Source: CAYGZQ01 sp964354375 [NCBI: uncultured Planctomycetota bacterium]
Lineage (GTDB): Bacteria; JAJVIF01; JAPKYR01
NCBI GenBank assembly: GCA_964354375.1
Contig: CAYGZQ010000028.1
Coordinates: 1 to 19,939, forward strand
Reading direction: 5' to 3'
DNA: 19,939 bases
This document shows, piece after piece, positions 7,928 through 15,235 of the stretch (within the stretch, counting starts at the first letter, position 1; each line of letters starts with the position of its first letter). The notes under the pieces were generated by a model that saw only the letters and a program-made list of their open reading frames with translations, had not been told where the DNA came from and did not search any database. The translations under genes and the position numbers were made by a program.

Positions 7928-10579
7928 ATGCCGAAAACGACCAGGGAAAAATATCCGGAGATCATAATATCGCATCCCGGAGCGGATTTCGATTCGCTCG
8001 CCAGCATGTGGGCGGCGCACTTGCTGCATCCAAACCGTCCCGCGGTTCTGATAAGCGGGACCGACACGAATGTCAGGGAGTTCCTCGCGCTGTACGGACA
8101 GGAATTCCCGACGGTAAAGCTGAATGAGATTGATATCAGTGTGGTGAGGCATCTGACGATCGTCGATTGCTCGAACCGCAGCCAGCTCGGACGAATCGAG
8201 GGGCTTCTTGATCGGGCCGCGGTTTTCGTCGAGCTATGGGACCACCACAAGGATACGGACATCGATTTCAAGGTCGACCTGGCCCACTTCGCCAAGGTTG
8301 GAGCGAACACGACGATGCTGGTGCAGGAGCTCGTGCAGCAATCGGTGAAAGTGTCGCCTGAAGAGGCAACGCTGCTGCTGCTGGGCATATACGAGGACAC
8401 GGGGAGTCTGCGTTTCACGTCGACCACTCCCGAAGACCTCGTGGCCGGATCGTGGCTGCTGAGGGCGGGTGCGCTTCTGGAAATCGTAGACAGGTTTCTG
8501 GCGATACGTCTGAACCAGGCCCAGAAGGAACTTCTCACGAACCTGGGGCTCAACGTTCGGGTTGTGGAGGTGAGGGGTGTCCCGATCCACGTCACGCAGG
8601 CGGTAGCGACCGAGTTTGTTGACGAGATCGCGTTTCTCGTGAGGAAAGTGCAGGAAACCGAGAACGCGGACGTGCTGTTCGCGCTGGTGCAGCTTCATGA
8701 TCGGGTGTTCATTGTGGGAAGGAGCCGCATTCCTGCCGTGGACGTGGGGCAGATTCTGTCGATATTCGGTGGGGGCGGACATCCGCAGGCCGCCAGTTGT
8801 CTTCTCACCGGCATAACGCACCCGATCGCGCTGCAGAGGCTTATGGATGCCGTGCGGGAACAGGTGATGCCGACCGTGCGGGCAAGGGACATCATGTCGA
8901 AACAGGTCAGGACCATCGACCAGGACTCATCGATAGAGCAGGCCCATGCCCTGATCGCACATACGGGGTACTCGGGGCTTGTTGTGACGGATGGATACGA
9001 TCACGTGGTCGGCGTTCTGACGCGATCGGGAGTCGATAAAGCCCTGGAACACGGGCTCGGTCATGCGCCGGTGAAGGGTTACATGATCCAGGACCCTGTA
9101 ACGATCGGTGAAGACGCAACGGTGGGCGAAATCCAGAACGTCATCATTGAGAAACGCTGCGGGTTCCTTCCCGTCGTGTTCGCGGGGAAGGTCGCCGGAG
9201 TCGTTACCAGAAGCGATATTCTCCATGCGCTGCACAAGGCCGCGATGCGTCCGGGGACCCGGCCGGAGCCGTCCGATGAACAGAAGCCCGAGGATGTGGG
9301 GAAGGAGCTTCTCGCCCGACTGCCCGAGTCCTGCCTCGATCTTCTCGCCCTGGCGGGGGAGGTCGCGGATTCGAACGGGGTCTCGTGCTTCCTGGTCGGA
9401 GGAATCGTGCGAGACCTGGTTCTCTCCCACAGAAACATGGACATCGATCTTCTCATCGAGGGCGACGGCATGGAATACGCGCACCATCTGTCGATTCCTC
9501 TGAACGCGCGGGTTGTCGAGAATCCGAGGTTCCACACGGCGAAGGTCGTCATCGGCGAGGGGACGAGCATCGACATCGCCACTGCGCGGGATGAGTTCTA
9601 TCTCCGTCCCGGCGCGCTGCCTGAGGTGGAGGCGGCGGGAATTCGCGACGATCTCGTGCGTCGGGATTTCACGATCAACACGCTTGCGATCCAGCTCAAT
9701 GCGCGGAAGTGGGGGCTTCTGATCGATCATTTCGGGGGTATGGCGGACATAGGGAAAGGGCTTATCAGGGTGCTTCACACGTTCAGTTTCGTGGACGATC
9801 CCACCCGGCTTCTGCGGGCTTTGAGGTTCTCCGAGCGATACGGGTTCAAGCTCGAGAACCAGACCCGTGAGCTGTTCAAGCAGGCACTCCTGGAAGGGCG
9901 GCTCGATGATGTCGGCCCCGACCGCGTTCGTGAGGAAATCCTTCTGTGTCTCAGAGAAGAAGACCCCTGGGCCATCGTCGCACGAGTGTACGAGGAAGGC
10001 GTGATCGGAGTCCTCTATCACGGACTTCATGCGCCGGCGTCGATGTCTCAGAGGGAAGACCCGGTGAAACCGGCGCTGGAGTGGCTGTCGAGATGCATGC
10101 CCGACGAGAAGCTTCCTGAACGGGAACTCTTTTACATCGCGTTTCTCCTGTCGGAGAGCGCTCCGGAGGATGCGGTCGGATTCACCACGAAATTCAGGTT
10201 CGATCGAACGATATGCTGCCTTGCAGAGGCCGTTGGGCAATTCCTCGGGGCCCGGGAGAAGCTCAGCAGTCCGATTGGGAAGGCAAGCGAGCTTGCGTCG
10301 ATCCTCGAGCCCCTCCCGATCCCGTTCTGGGCGGTCCTTGCAGCGGGCAAGGACGATTCGAGCCCGGAGCGCGTGAACCTTCAGCGTCTTTTTACGGAGC
10401 TCAGAGACTTCCGGATTGATATCGACGGAGACGACCTGATCCGCGATGGATTCGAGCCGGGACCTGCTTTCAGCAAGGCGCTGGCCGAGGTCAGGCGCGC
10501 GAAAATGGACGGAGAGATATCGGGGAGGGAAGAGGAGATGTCGCTCGCGAGGAAGATTCTCAGGGAGAGTGAAGGGTGA
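7928..10579 (+). CDS. DHH/DHHA1 - CBS - CBS - tRNA nucleotidyltransferase/poly(A) polymerase fusion
   Basis: The 883 residues hold four modules. An N-terminal DHH phosphoesterase is shown by SHPGADFDS (15-23), VDC (79-81) and DHH (105-107), with a DHHA1 tail at GGGGHPQAAS (281-290). Two CBS domains lie at about 318-374 and 383-437. A class II nucleotidyltransferase follows, with GGIVRDLVLS (491-500), DID at 505-507 and RRDFTINTLA (578-587), then the RNA-binding DPTRLLRALRFSERYGF at 624-640. Such proteins add CCA, or only A, to tRNA 3' ends, or polyadenylate RNA; the DHH part could hydrolyse short RNA or cyclic dinucleotides, and CBS pairs often bind adenine nucleotides. All metal-binding residues I looked for are present. 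The ATG at 7928 fits the start of the DHH fold although its ribosome site is weak. The 207-base divergent gap upstream contains an AT-rich TATAAAAT at 7884-7891 as the best -10 candidate. Confidence 0.92.
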   Translation: MPKTTREKYPEIIISHPGADFDSLASMWAAHLLHPNRPAVLISGTDTNVREFLALYGQEFPTVKLNEIDISVVRHLTIVDCSNRSQLGRIEGLLDRAAVFVELWDHHKDTDIDFKVDLAHFAKVGANTTMLVQELVQQSVKVSPEEATLLLLGIYEDTGSLRFTSTTPEDLVAGSWLLRAGALLEIVDRFLAIRLNQAQKELLTNLGLNVRVVEVRGVPIHVTQAVATEFVDEIAFLVRKVQETENADVLFALVQLHDRVFIVGRSRIPAVDVGQILSIFGGGGHPQAASCLLTGITHPIALQRLMDAVREQVMPTVRARDIMSKQVRTIDQDSSIEQAHALIAHTGYSGLVVTDGYDHVVGVLTRSGVDKALEHGLGHAPVKGYMIQDPVTIGEDATVGEIQNVIIEKRCGFLPVVFAGKVAGVVTRSDILHALHKAAMRPGTRPEPSDEQKPEDVGKELLARLPESCLDLLALAGEVADSNGVSCFLVGGIVRDLVLSHRNMDIDLLIEGDGMEYAHHLSIPLNARVVENPRFHTAKVVIGEGTSIDIATARDEFYLRPGALPEVEAAGIRDDLVRRDFTINTLAIQLNARKWGLLIDHFGGMADIGKGLIRVLHTFSFVDDPTRLLRALRFSERYGFKLENQTRELFKQALLEGRLDDVGPDRVREEILLCLREEDPWAIVARVYEEGVIGVLYHGLHAPASMSQREDPVKPALEWLSRCMPDEKLPERELFYIAFLLSESAPEDAVGFTTKFRFDRTICCLAEAVGQFLGAREKLSSPIGKASELASILEPLPIPFWAVLAAGKDDSSPERVNLQRLFTELRDFRIDIDGDDLIRDGFEPGPAFSKALAEVRRAKMDGEISGREEEMSLARKILRESEG

Positions 10580-10601
10580 GGGTGATTTTCTGCGATTGAT
10601 A

Positions 10602-10672
10602 CCCCCTCTGCAGTCCCCCTCAAGGGGGGGACGGTGTAAGCCTTTGTCCGGACGGCATTCAGAATGGACGGT
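10602..10672. repeat. Palindromic intergenic repeat, family 2 (single hairpin copy)
   Basis: GTCCCCC (10613-10619) pairs with GGGGGAC (10626-10632) around a short AAGG-containing loop. Bases 10602-10665 are, in reverse complement, nearly the same as 15143-15206; I count about eight differences by hand. The shared tail includes GGCTTACACCGTCC and ATTCTGAATGCC in that orientation. It fills most of the gap between two convergent genes, where it might also aid transcription stop, but there is no T-run. Confidence 0.75.
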
Positions 10673-10686
10673 CTCCCCAGGCCGGT

Positions 10687-11268
10687 TCATCGACGCTTGA
10701 AGAGGTAGGCATCCCATACGGAGTTTTCGAAGTACTCGTCCGCGCCGTCCTTCCTGAAATCCAGGAGTCCCTGCACGGGATCCTTCACCTGGATCCCCCC
10801 GATCTGGGGCAGGGGCAGCACATACGCAGCGTGCCGGATGCCGCGATAGCGGAAGATCACCACGCCGGGAAGCCCTTCGCCGATGAATTCGTCGAAGCCG
10901 ATTTTCCTGTGCGCGACGTCAAAACCGAATTGCGCACCGGCGCGTACGATTCCCGCACCGCCGGTTCCGCGGATATCGGTGCCCGACGCAACGGCGACAT
11001 CGTAGGTGGTTGTTTCGATGCCCTCGTCTTTGAGAAGCATCACGATGCTCGCCGGGACACAGGTGTAGGTCGTCTCCTGCTCCAGTATTCCCGACTCGTC
11101 CCACACGTCGACGTATTGCGAGAGCTGTCGAAGCGCTTCCCACCTGGCCCAGATGCTCACCGCTTCCCACGACAGGGCGAAGAGAGCGACCGCGATCGAC
11201 CATATCGCCCATTGCGGCAGCTTCGCTTTTACTTGAAAACTCGTGAGGCTGTTGTCAATCAGTTTCAT
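10687..11268 (-). CDS. Membrane-anchored C39-like cysteine peptidase-fold protein
   Basis: The 193-residue product has one hydrophobic helix at about 20-40 and then a compact papain-like domain. QETTYTCVPAS places Gln64 and Cys70 as oxyanion and nucleophile residues, HAAYVLP gives His146 and VKDPVQG gives Asp163. This Cys-His-Asp order with a CxPAS context matches the C39 bacteriocin-processing peptidase fold and its stand-alone relatives. No ABC transporter or double-glycine peptide gene is beside it, so a bacteriocin role is not supported; it may process or bind an exported peptide. ATG at 11266-11268 is chosen because the longer reading (to 11328) runs into a palindromic repeat arm, which would make repeat-encoded residues. 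No clear ribosome site is seen. The gene is divergent from recO. Confidence 0.72.
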   Translation of the reverse strand: MKLIDNSLTSFQVKAKLPQWAIWSIAVALFALSWEAVSIWARWEALRQLSQYVDVWDESGILEQETTYTCVPASIVMLLKDEGIETTTYDVAVASGTDIRGTGGAGIVRAGAQFGFDVAHRKIGFDEFIGEGLPGVVIFRYRGIRHAAYVLPLPQIGGIQVKDPVQGLLDFRKDGADEYFENSVWDAYLFKRR

Positions 11269-11312
11269 GCCCGGCGTCCGCAATCGAAGTCTATTACCTG
11301 TGACACTTGTCC

Positions 11313-11375
11313 GCGGGGACTGGCACACCGATTTTCGTCCGCCGCGGCGGGCGAAATCGGGGTGCCAGTCCCCGC
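11313..11375. repeat. Palindromic intergenic repeat, family 1 copy 2
   Basis: The arms GCGGGGACTGGCAC (11313-11326) and GTGCCAGTCCCCGC (11362-11375) are exact inverted copies, and the pairing continues inward through CCGATTTTCG and CGAAATCGG. The centre CCGCCGCGGCGG (11339-11350) is itself a perfect palindrome. The whole 63 bases can fold as one long hairpin. It lies between the divergent C39-like gene and recO, and its right end is 15 bases before the TATAAT placed in front of recO. It shares the start GGGGAC-A/T-GGCACAC with the repeat at 4705. Confidence 0.8.
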
Positions 11376-11390
11376 CTGGTCGAGACAGAG

Positions 11391-11396
11391 TATAAT
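11391..11396 (+). promoter_or_regulatory. Consensus -10 box before recO
   Basis: TATAAT lies six bases before the GTG start at 11403. A transcript started from it would begin at or within a base or two of the start codon, so recO may be leaderless. No convincing -35 is visible; the expected place falls inside the right arm of the palindromic repeat. Confidence 0.4.
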
Positions 11397-11402
11397 GCGT
11401 CT

Positions 11403-12206
11403 GTGGCGTCGTTTGTTACAGAGGCTATCGTAACTGCGGCCAGGCGCTACGGCGAGGCCGACCGCCTGCTCACACTCATGACTCTGGAGAGGGGTCGGCT
11501 GAGCGCGATTGCAAAGAGCGCCCGCAAGCCGAATAGCTCGCTCAGGGGCGCCACGGAGACGTTCGTGAGGGCGAAATTCCAGCTTGCCGAGGGCAAGACG
11601 CTCGACATCGTCCGACAGGCGGAAGTCCTCGATGTTCATCTCGGGATACGCGAGGACTGGACGCGTCTGCAGCTTGCGGGTCACGTGGCGGAGATCGTCA
11701 ACAAGATGTGCGAGGAGCGCATGCCGGACCCGTTTCTCTATGCTCTTTTGAAGACGGCTCTCGAGGGAGTAAGCGGCGGAAAAATGGACGCCGTGGCCCG
11801 GTTCAAGGCGGGCCTGCTCGATCACATGGGCGTTTTTCCGGACCTGTCGGGATGCGCGAAATGCGGAGCGGGAAAATCGAGGGGGGATGTGCATCTCACT
11901 ACCGTGCATCATGGTTTTCTGTGCGACAGTTGCGCCAAGAACATGCAGGTCTTTCATCCGGTGCCTATGCAGGTTCTCCACATTCTGCATGCCCTGAGAA
12001 ACGGGGATGAGATTGCCGAGACTCAGACGGACGGTCCCGAGCTTCTTGCGTCCGCGGAGGATATTCTCACTACTCTTTTGCAGGTGTTCCTCCAGCAGGG
12101 CTTCAAGACCACATCTGCGGCACGGCACGCGAGGGAGTCGAGCCGTCGGAGTGATAACGTATCGGAGGAAAAGAGCGACACTAAATCGGGCGGGATCGAG
12201 CCGTGA
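11403..12206 (+). CDS. recO: DNA repair protein RecO
   Basis: The 267-residue protein opens with the RecO OB-fold pattern TEAIVTAARRYGEADRLLT followed by ERGRLSAIAKSARKP and an LRGATE turn. The zinc site CAKC (151-154) and CDSC (174-177) is intact. RecO binds single-stranded DNA and RecR and helps RecA load on SSB-coated gaps. GTG 11403 is the only start that keeps the conserved N terminus without translating the palindromic repeat upstream; a TTG at 11307 would read through that repeat. No Shine-Dalgarno site precedes GTG 11403, but a TATAAT lies six bases before it. The SpoIID-like gene follows after 54 bases in the same direction, so a recO-spoIID-dgt transcript is likely. The last 30 or so residues are charged and Ser-rich and look unstructured. 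Confidence 0.93.
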   Translation: MASFVTEAIVTAARRYGEADRLLTLMTLERGRLSAIAKSARKPNSSLRGATETFVRAKFQLAEGKTLDIVRQAEVLDVHLGIREDWTRLQLAGHVAEIVNKMCEERMPDPFLYALLKTALEGVSGGKMDAVARFKAGLLDHMGVFPDLSGCAKCGAGKSRGDVHLTTVHHGFLCDSCAKNMQVFHPVPMQVLHILHALRNGDEIAETQTDGPELLASAEDILTTLLQVFLQQGFKTTSAARHARESSRRSDNVSEEKSDTKSGGIEP

Positions 12207-12260
12207 ACTAGGTGGCTGTGAGGACTGTCTCAAGTACTCGGCGTGATTGTGTGGACAAGA

Positions 12261-13577
12261 ATGTTCCGTTTGCGCGTTGAAATCCTTGTGTTGATGCTGT
12301 CGCTCGCGGCGATTCTTTCGGCGTGCTCGAAGGACGCGAATCCGGCTGTGCCCGGCGCTCCCGTGGGGGATGTCACAAGCGTGGTCGAGCGCAACCCGCA
12401 GATTAGGGTGGGCCTTGTGTCCTTCACACCGCAGAAACACCTCTATGTATCGATCGCCCATGGATCATTCAAGTGCTATGTAGGCGACAGCATTCAGGAG
12501 TTCGCGAGCGGGATCGCGGGCGACGTTCTGGAATTCACCGGGGGGAAGGACACGATCGAGTACGGTCAGGGCGCTCCGGGGGAGGCAGCGAAGAAACTCG
12601 TCCGGGTGGAGCCCGCGGAGGGTCTGGAGAACAACTACATGATGGTCGGGCCGAGCCGCTCGACCCTCCGACCGTATCGCGGAAAGGTCAGGTTGATCCT
12701 CGAAGGCAAGAACCTTCTCGCGGTGAACGAGCTTGCCCTTGAAGATTATCTTCTCGGTGTCGTCCCGGCGGAGATGAATCCCGAGTGGCCCAAGGAAGCG
12801 CTGAGAGCGCAGGCCGTGGTGAGCCGCACGTACGCGCTGTTCAACCTCAAGAGATATGACGGCAGAGGATTCGATGTCGCCGACGACGAGCGCAGCCAGA
12901 AGTACGGGGGCGTGTCTGTCGAGACCGAGGCGGCTTCGAATGCCGTGATAGACACGACAAACGAAATTGTGACGTACGAAGGGAAACTCGCGGTGGTGGT
13001 GTTTCATGCGGAATCGGGAGGTCAGACCGCGAGTAACCTGGATGTGTGGCCGCGATCGGGCGAGGTGCCGTACCTGAAGGGCGTCTCGGACGCGGTCGGG
13101 ATCACCGACTTCAGCAAGGGCGGCCTGTACGACGAATGGTCGAGCAAGGCGACCTTTGATGAGCTGAAGGAGGCGCTGAATCTCGAAGGCGACACGTACG
13201 CGGGGAGCTACCTGTCCAGCCTGACCGTCCTGGGCAAAAGCGAGAACGGACGGGTCCAGACGATGGACATCCTGGGCGAGAAAAATCCCGTTGTGCCCGC
13301 GATGACGTTCATTCAAGCGCTGAATCGCAGGCTGGGCGAGGATTTCATCCCGTCGAACAAGTTCAAGATCACCATCGAGGACAAAAGCTATCGCTTCACC
13401 GGATCGGGGAAGGGTCACGGCGTGGGGATGAGCCAATGGGGAGCCTTCCAGCGCGCTCAGAACGACCAGGGCTTTGAATTTGTAATCCAGCAGTATTTTC
13501 CCGGCTGCGAAGTGGGCGAGCTTCCCCTGGACGGTATCGAGGTCGTGCACAACACTCGAATCGACATGATTCGATGA
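12261..13577 (+). CDS. SpoIID/LytB-domain lipoprotein, probable peptidoglycan lytic transglycosylase
   Basis: The 438-residue product begins with a lipoprotein signal ending ILSAC (Cys22). The SpoIID domain is recognised by NELALEDYLLGVVPAEMNP near residues 156-174, followed by KEALRAQAVVSRTYA, and by the C-terminal SGKGHGVGMSQWGA. In Bacillus SpoIID the glutamate of the PAEM motif is catalytic and cleaves glycan strands lacking stem peptides; E171 is the equivalent here. Outside endospore formers the domain is common in cell-wall remodelling proteins, so this is no sign of sporulation. ATG 12261 is preferred; GTG 12243 would add six residues, and neither has a strong ribosome site. It lies 54 bases after recO and 57 before dgt, which suggests co-transcription. 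Confidence 0.88.
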   Translation: MFRLRVEILVLMLSLAAILSACSKDANPAVPGAPVGDVTSVVERNPQIRVGLVSFTPQKHLYVSIAHGSFKCYVGDSIQEFASGIAGDVLEFTGGKDTIEYGQGAPGEAAKKLVRVEPAEGLENNYMMVGPSRSTLRPYRGKVRLILEGKNLLAVNELALEDYLLGVVPAEMNPEWPKEALRAQAVVSRTYALFNLKRYDGRGFDVADDERSQKYGGVSVETEAASNAVIDTTNEIVTYEGKLAVVVFHAESGGQTASNLDVWPRSGEVPYLKGVSDAVGITDFSKGGLYDEWSSKATFDELKEALNLEGDTYAGSYLSSLTVLGKSENGRVQTMDILGEKNPVVPAMTFIQALNRRLGEDFIPSNKFKITIEDKSYRFTGSGKGHGVGMSQWGAFQRAQNDQGFEFVIQQYFPGCEVGELPLDGIEVVHNTRIDMIR

Positions 13578-13620
13578 TCCTCTGTCCCCCGGTCGGCTTA
13601 CGGGTTCGAAGGTTTGAATG

Positions 13621-13626
13621 TATAAT
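13621..13626 (+). promoter_or_regulatory. Consensus -10 box before dgt
   Basis: TATAAT is followed by seven bases and then ATG 13634. As with recO, the predicted transcription start would coincide with the start codon. A weak -35-like TTACGG lies at 13598-13603 with a 17-base spacer. Confidence 0.4.
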
Positions 13627-13633
13627 ACCCCGC

Positions 13634-14704
13634 ATGGTGTCAGACGGTTCCTCATTCGACCTGACCGATCAACTGCTCAAGCGGGAGGAGTGCGCCCTTT
13701 CGAGATGGGGATTTCGCTCGCGCGATTCAAAGGGAAGAAAGATCCCCGAGCCGCCGTGTCCCGTGCGGACGCCGTTCCAGCGCGATCGTGACAGGATCAT
13801 TCATTCGAAGGCGTTTCGTCGTCTCAAACACAAGACCCAGGTTTTTCTCGCGCCGGAGGGGGATCATTTCCGCACGCGTCTCACGCACGCGCTGGAGGTC
13901 ACGCAGATCGGGCGCACGATCGGCCGCGCGCTCGGTCTGAACGAGGACCTGATCGAGGCAATCGGGTTGGGACACGATCTGGGTCACACGCCGTTCGGTC
14001 ACGCGGGCGAAAAGGTACTCGATACGTGGTGCAGAGAGCACGGGATTCCGGACGGCTTCCAGCATCAGAACCAGAGCGTGAGGGTGGTCGAGGCGCTCGA
14101 AAATCAGGGCAGGGGACTGAACCTGACGCACGAGGTGGTCGAGGGAATTCAGAAACACACGAAGGGTCCGGACGATTACAGCCTTTCCCTTGATCCGGAC
14201 GAGAGCCTTCACTGGGAGGGCCGCGTGGTGAAAATCTCCGACCGCATCGCGTACGTGAACCACGACCTGCAGGACGCGATCGAGGCCGGTCTTCTCAATG
14301 AGAGCGACATCCCGGCGTATTTCATCGAGACCCTGGGCGCGACAAATCGCGAGAGGATCGCGTCGATGGTGAAGGACATCATCTCGGCGAGCATGTCGGA
14401 GGGAAAGCTGGCGTTGTCGGGCGAAATGGACGCCGCGATAAACGGCCTGAAGGATTTTCTGCTCGAGAAAGTCTACTATCACCCGGGTGTTCGCGCGCAC
14501 GATTCGTCGATCCGTCGATGCCTTGTCTCGCTTCTCGACACGCTTGGCGATGAGCGGGATGTGTTTGAGAGGTATCTGAAAACATGGGAGGAGTCGGAAA
14601 TCGAGCGAAGGCGGAGACTGATCGATTATGTCGCGGGGATGACGGACACGTACGCAATACGGGTAGCGCAGCAGTTGATGATCCCAACCCCCTGGCCGGT
14701 GTGA
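13634..14704 (+). CDS. dgt: Deoxyguanosinetriphosphate triphosphohydrolase-like HD protein
   Basis: The 356-residue protein shows the dNTPase pattern in order: RTPFQRDRDRIIHSKAFRRL (45-64), KTQVF, then DHFRTRLTHALEV with His85, and GLGHDLGHTPFGHAGE with the HD pair His114-Asp115. These His and Asp residues bind the metal that lets the enzyme remove triphosphate from dNTPs, controlling nucleotide pools. The length fits the shorter type 2 dGTPase-like family rather than the longer Escherichia coli Dgt. ATG 13634 lies directly after a TATAAT box and matches the family's N terminus; an in-frame GTG follows at 13637. There is no ribosome site in front. dgt next to dnaG is a frequent bacterial arrangement, here interrupted by a small nucleotidyltransferase gene and a repeat. 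Confidence 0.92.
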   Translation: MVSDGSSFDLTDQLLKREECALSRWGFRSRDSKGRKIPEPPCPVRTPFQRDRDRIIHSKAFRRLKHKTQVFLAPEGDHFRTRLTHALEVTQIGRTIGRALGLNEDLIEAIGLGHDLGHTPFGHAGEKVLDTWCREHGIPDGFQHQNQSVRVVEALENQGRGLNLTHEVVEGIQKHTKGPDDYSLSLDPDESLHWEGRVVKISDRIAYVNHDLQDAIEAGLLNESDIPAYFIETLGATNRERIASMVKDIISASMSEGKLALSGEMDAAINGLKDFLLEKVYYHPGVRAHDSSIRRCLVSLLDTLGDERDVFERYLKTWEESEIERRRRLIDYVAGMTDTYAIRVAQQLMIPTPWPV

Positions 14705-14763
14705 ATCGCGCGACAAGACAACTGATGGAAACTGGGTTATCATTGGGCGAGAGATGATCTGCT

Positions 14764-15102
14764 GTGATCGGCCTCATCGAACATAACCGCACTTCGCTGG
14801 AGCAGCTATGCGCCAGGTACAGGGTTGAGCGGCTGGAGCTTTTCGGCTCTGCAGCCACGGATGAGTTCGACCCCGGTACGAGCGATCTTGACTTCCTTGT
14901 CGAATTCCAGCGGTCGGACGATATGAGTCTCGCTGACCAGTATTTCGGCCTGTTGGCGGACCTTGAGGAGTTGTTCGGCCACGAGGTCGATCTCGTGATG
15001 AGCCGCGCGCTGAGGAATCGATACTTCATCGAGGCTGTCAATCGGACACGGAGACTAGTGTATGCATCCCAAGTCGGGACTGTTGAAGAAGCGTTAATGT
15101 GA
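14764..15102 (+). CDS. MNT-type minimal nucleotidyltransferase (MntA-like antitoxin), apparently without HEPN partner
   Basis: The 112-residue protein starts at GTG 14764 and carries the nucleotidyltransferase signature FGSA (27-30) followed by SDLDFLVEF with Asp41 and Asp43, and a third acidic residue in GHEVDLV (Asp76). The C-terminal LRNRYFIEAVNRTRRLVY is typical of MntA-like proteins. In HEPN/MNT systems such a protein neutralises the adjacent HEPN ribonuclease by transferring AMP to it. The usual downstream HEPN gene is not here: GTG 15099 overlaps the stop in the normal GTGA fashion, but its frame ends at TGA 15114 inside the palindromic repeat. All catalytic residues are intact. It sits between dgt and dnaG, an unusual place, and looks like a residual accessory insertion. 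Confidence 0.82.
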   Translation: MIGLIEHNRTSLEQLCARYRVERLELFGSAATDEFDPGTSDLDFLVEFQRSDDMSLADQYFGLLADLEELFGHEVDLVMSRALRNRYFIEAVNRTRRLVYASQVGTVEEALM

Positions 15103-15106
15103 CGAT

Positions 15107-15207
15107 GCCCCCCTGAAGTCCCCCCCAAGGGGGGGACTGTTTATTCTGAATGCCGCACGGAGATAGGCTTACACCGTCCCCCCCTTGGGGGGGACTACAG
15201 GGGGGCC
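15107..15207. repeat. Paired palindromic repeat (BIME-like), family 2
   Basis: Two near-identical hairpins in opposite orientation (about 15107-15137 and 15176-15207), each with a run of seven C, AAGG or its complement, and a run of seven G, enclose a 38-base centre containing ATTCTGAATGCC and AGGCTTACACC. Outer ends are CCCCCCTGAAGTC and its inverted counterpart GACTACAGGGGGG. The right half is shared with the copy at 10602 in inverted orientation. It starts four bases after the MNT gene stop and ends 28 bases before dnaG. Confidence 0.8.
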
Positions 15208-15235
15208 GATGTGCTATCTTATCCGCGAAGGACTC

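Noticed and set aside
8927-10717. Minus-strand open frame of 596 codons opposite the DHH-CBS fusion
   Set aside because: The plus strand carries clear catalytic motifs over the same range; the antisense frame is a by-product of GC-rich codon use and reads through the family 2 repeat.
11265-12461. Minus-strand open frame opposite recO and the spoIID start
   Set aside because: It overlaps two recognised genes and a palindromic repeat and shows no protein family features.
12261-13577. SpoIID as evidence of sporulation
   Set aside because: The SpoIID/LytB domain is widespread in non-spore-formers and no other sporulation gene is seen.
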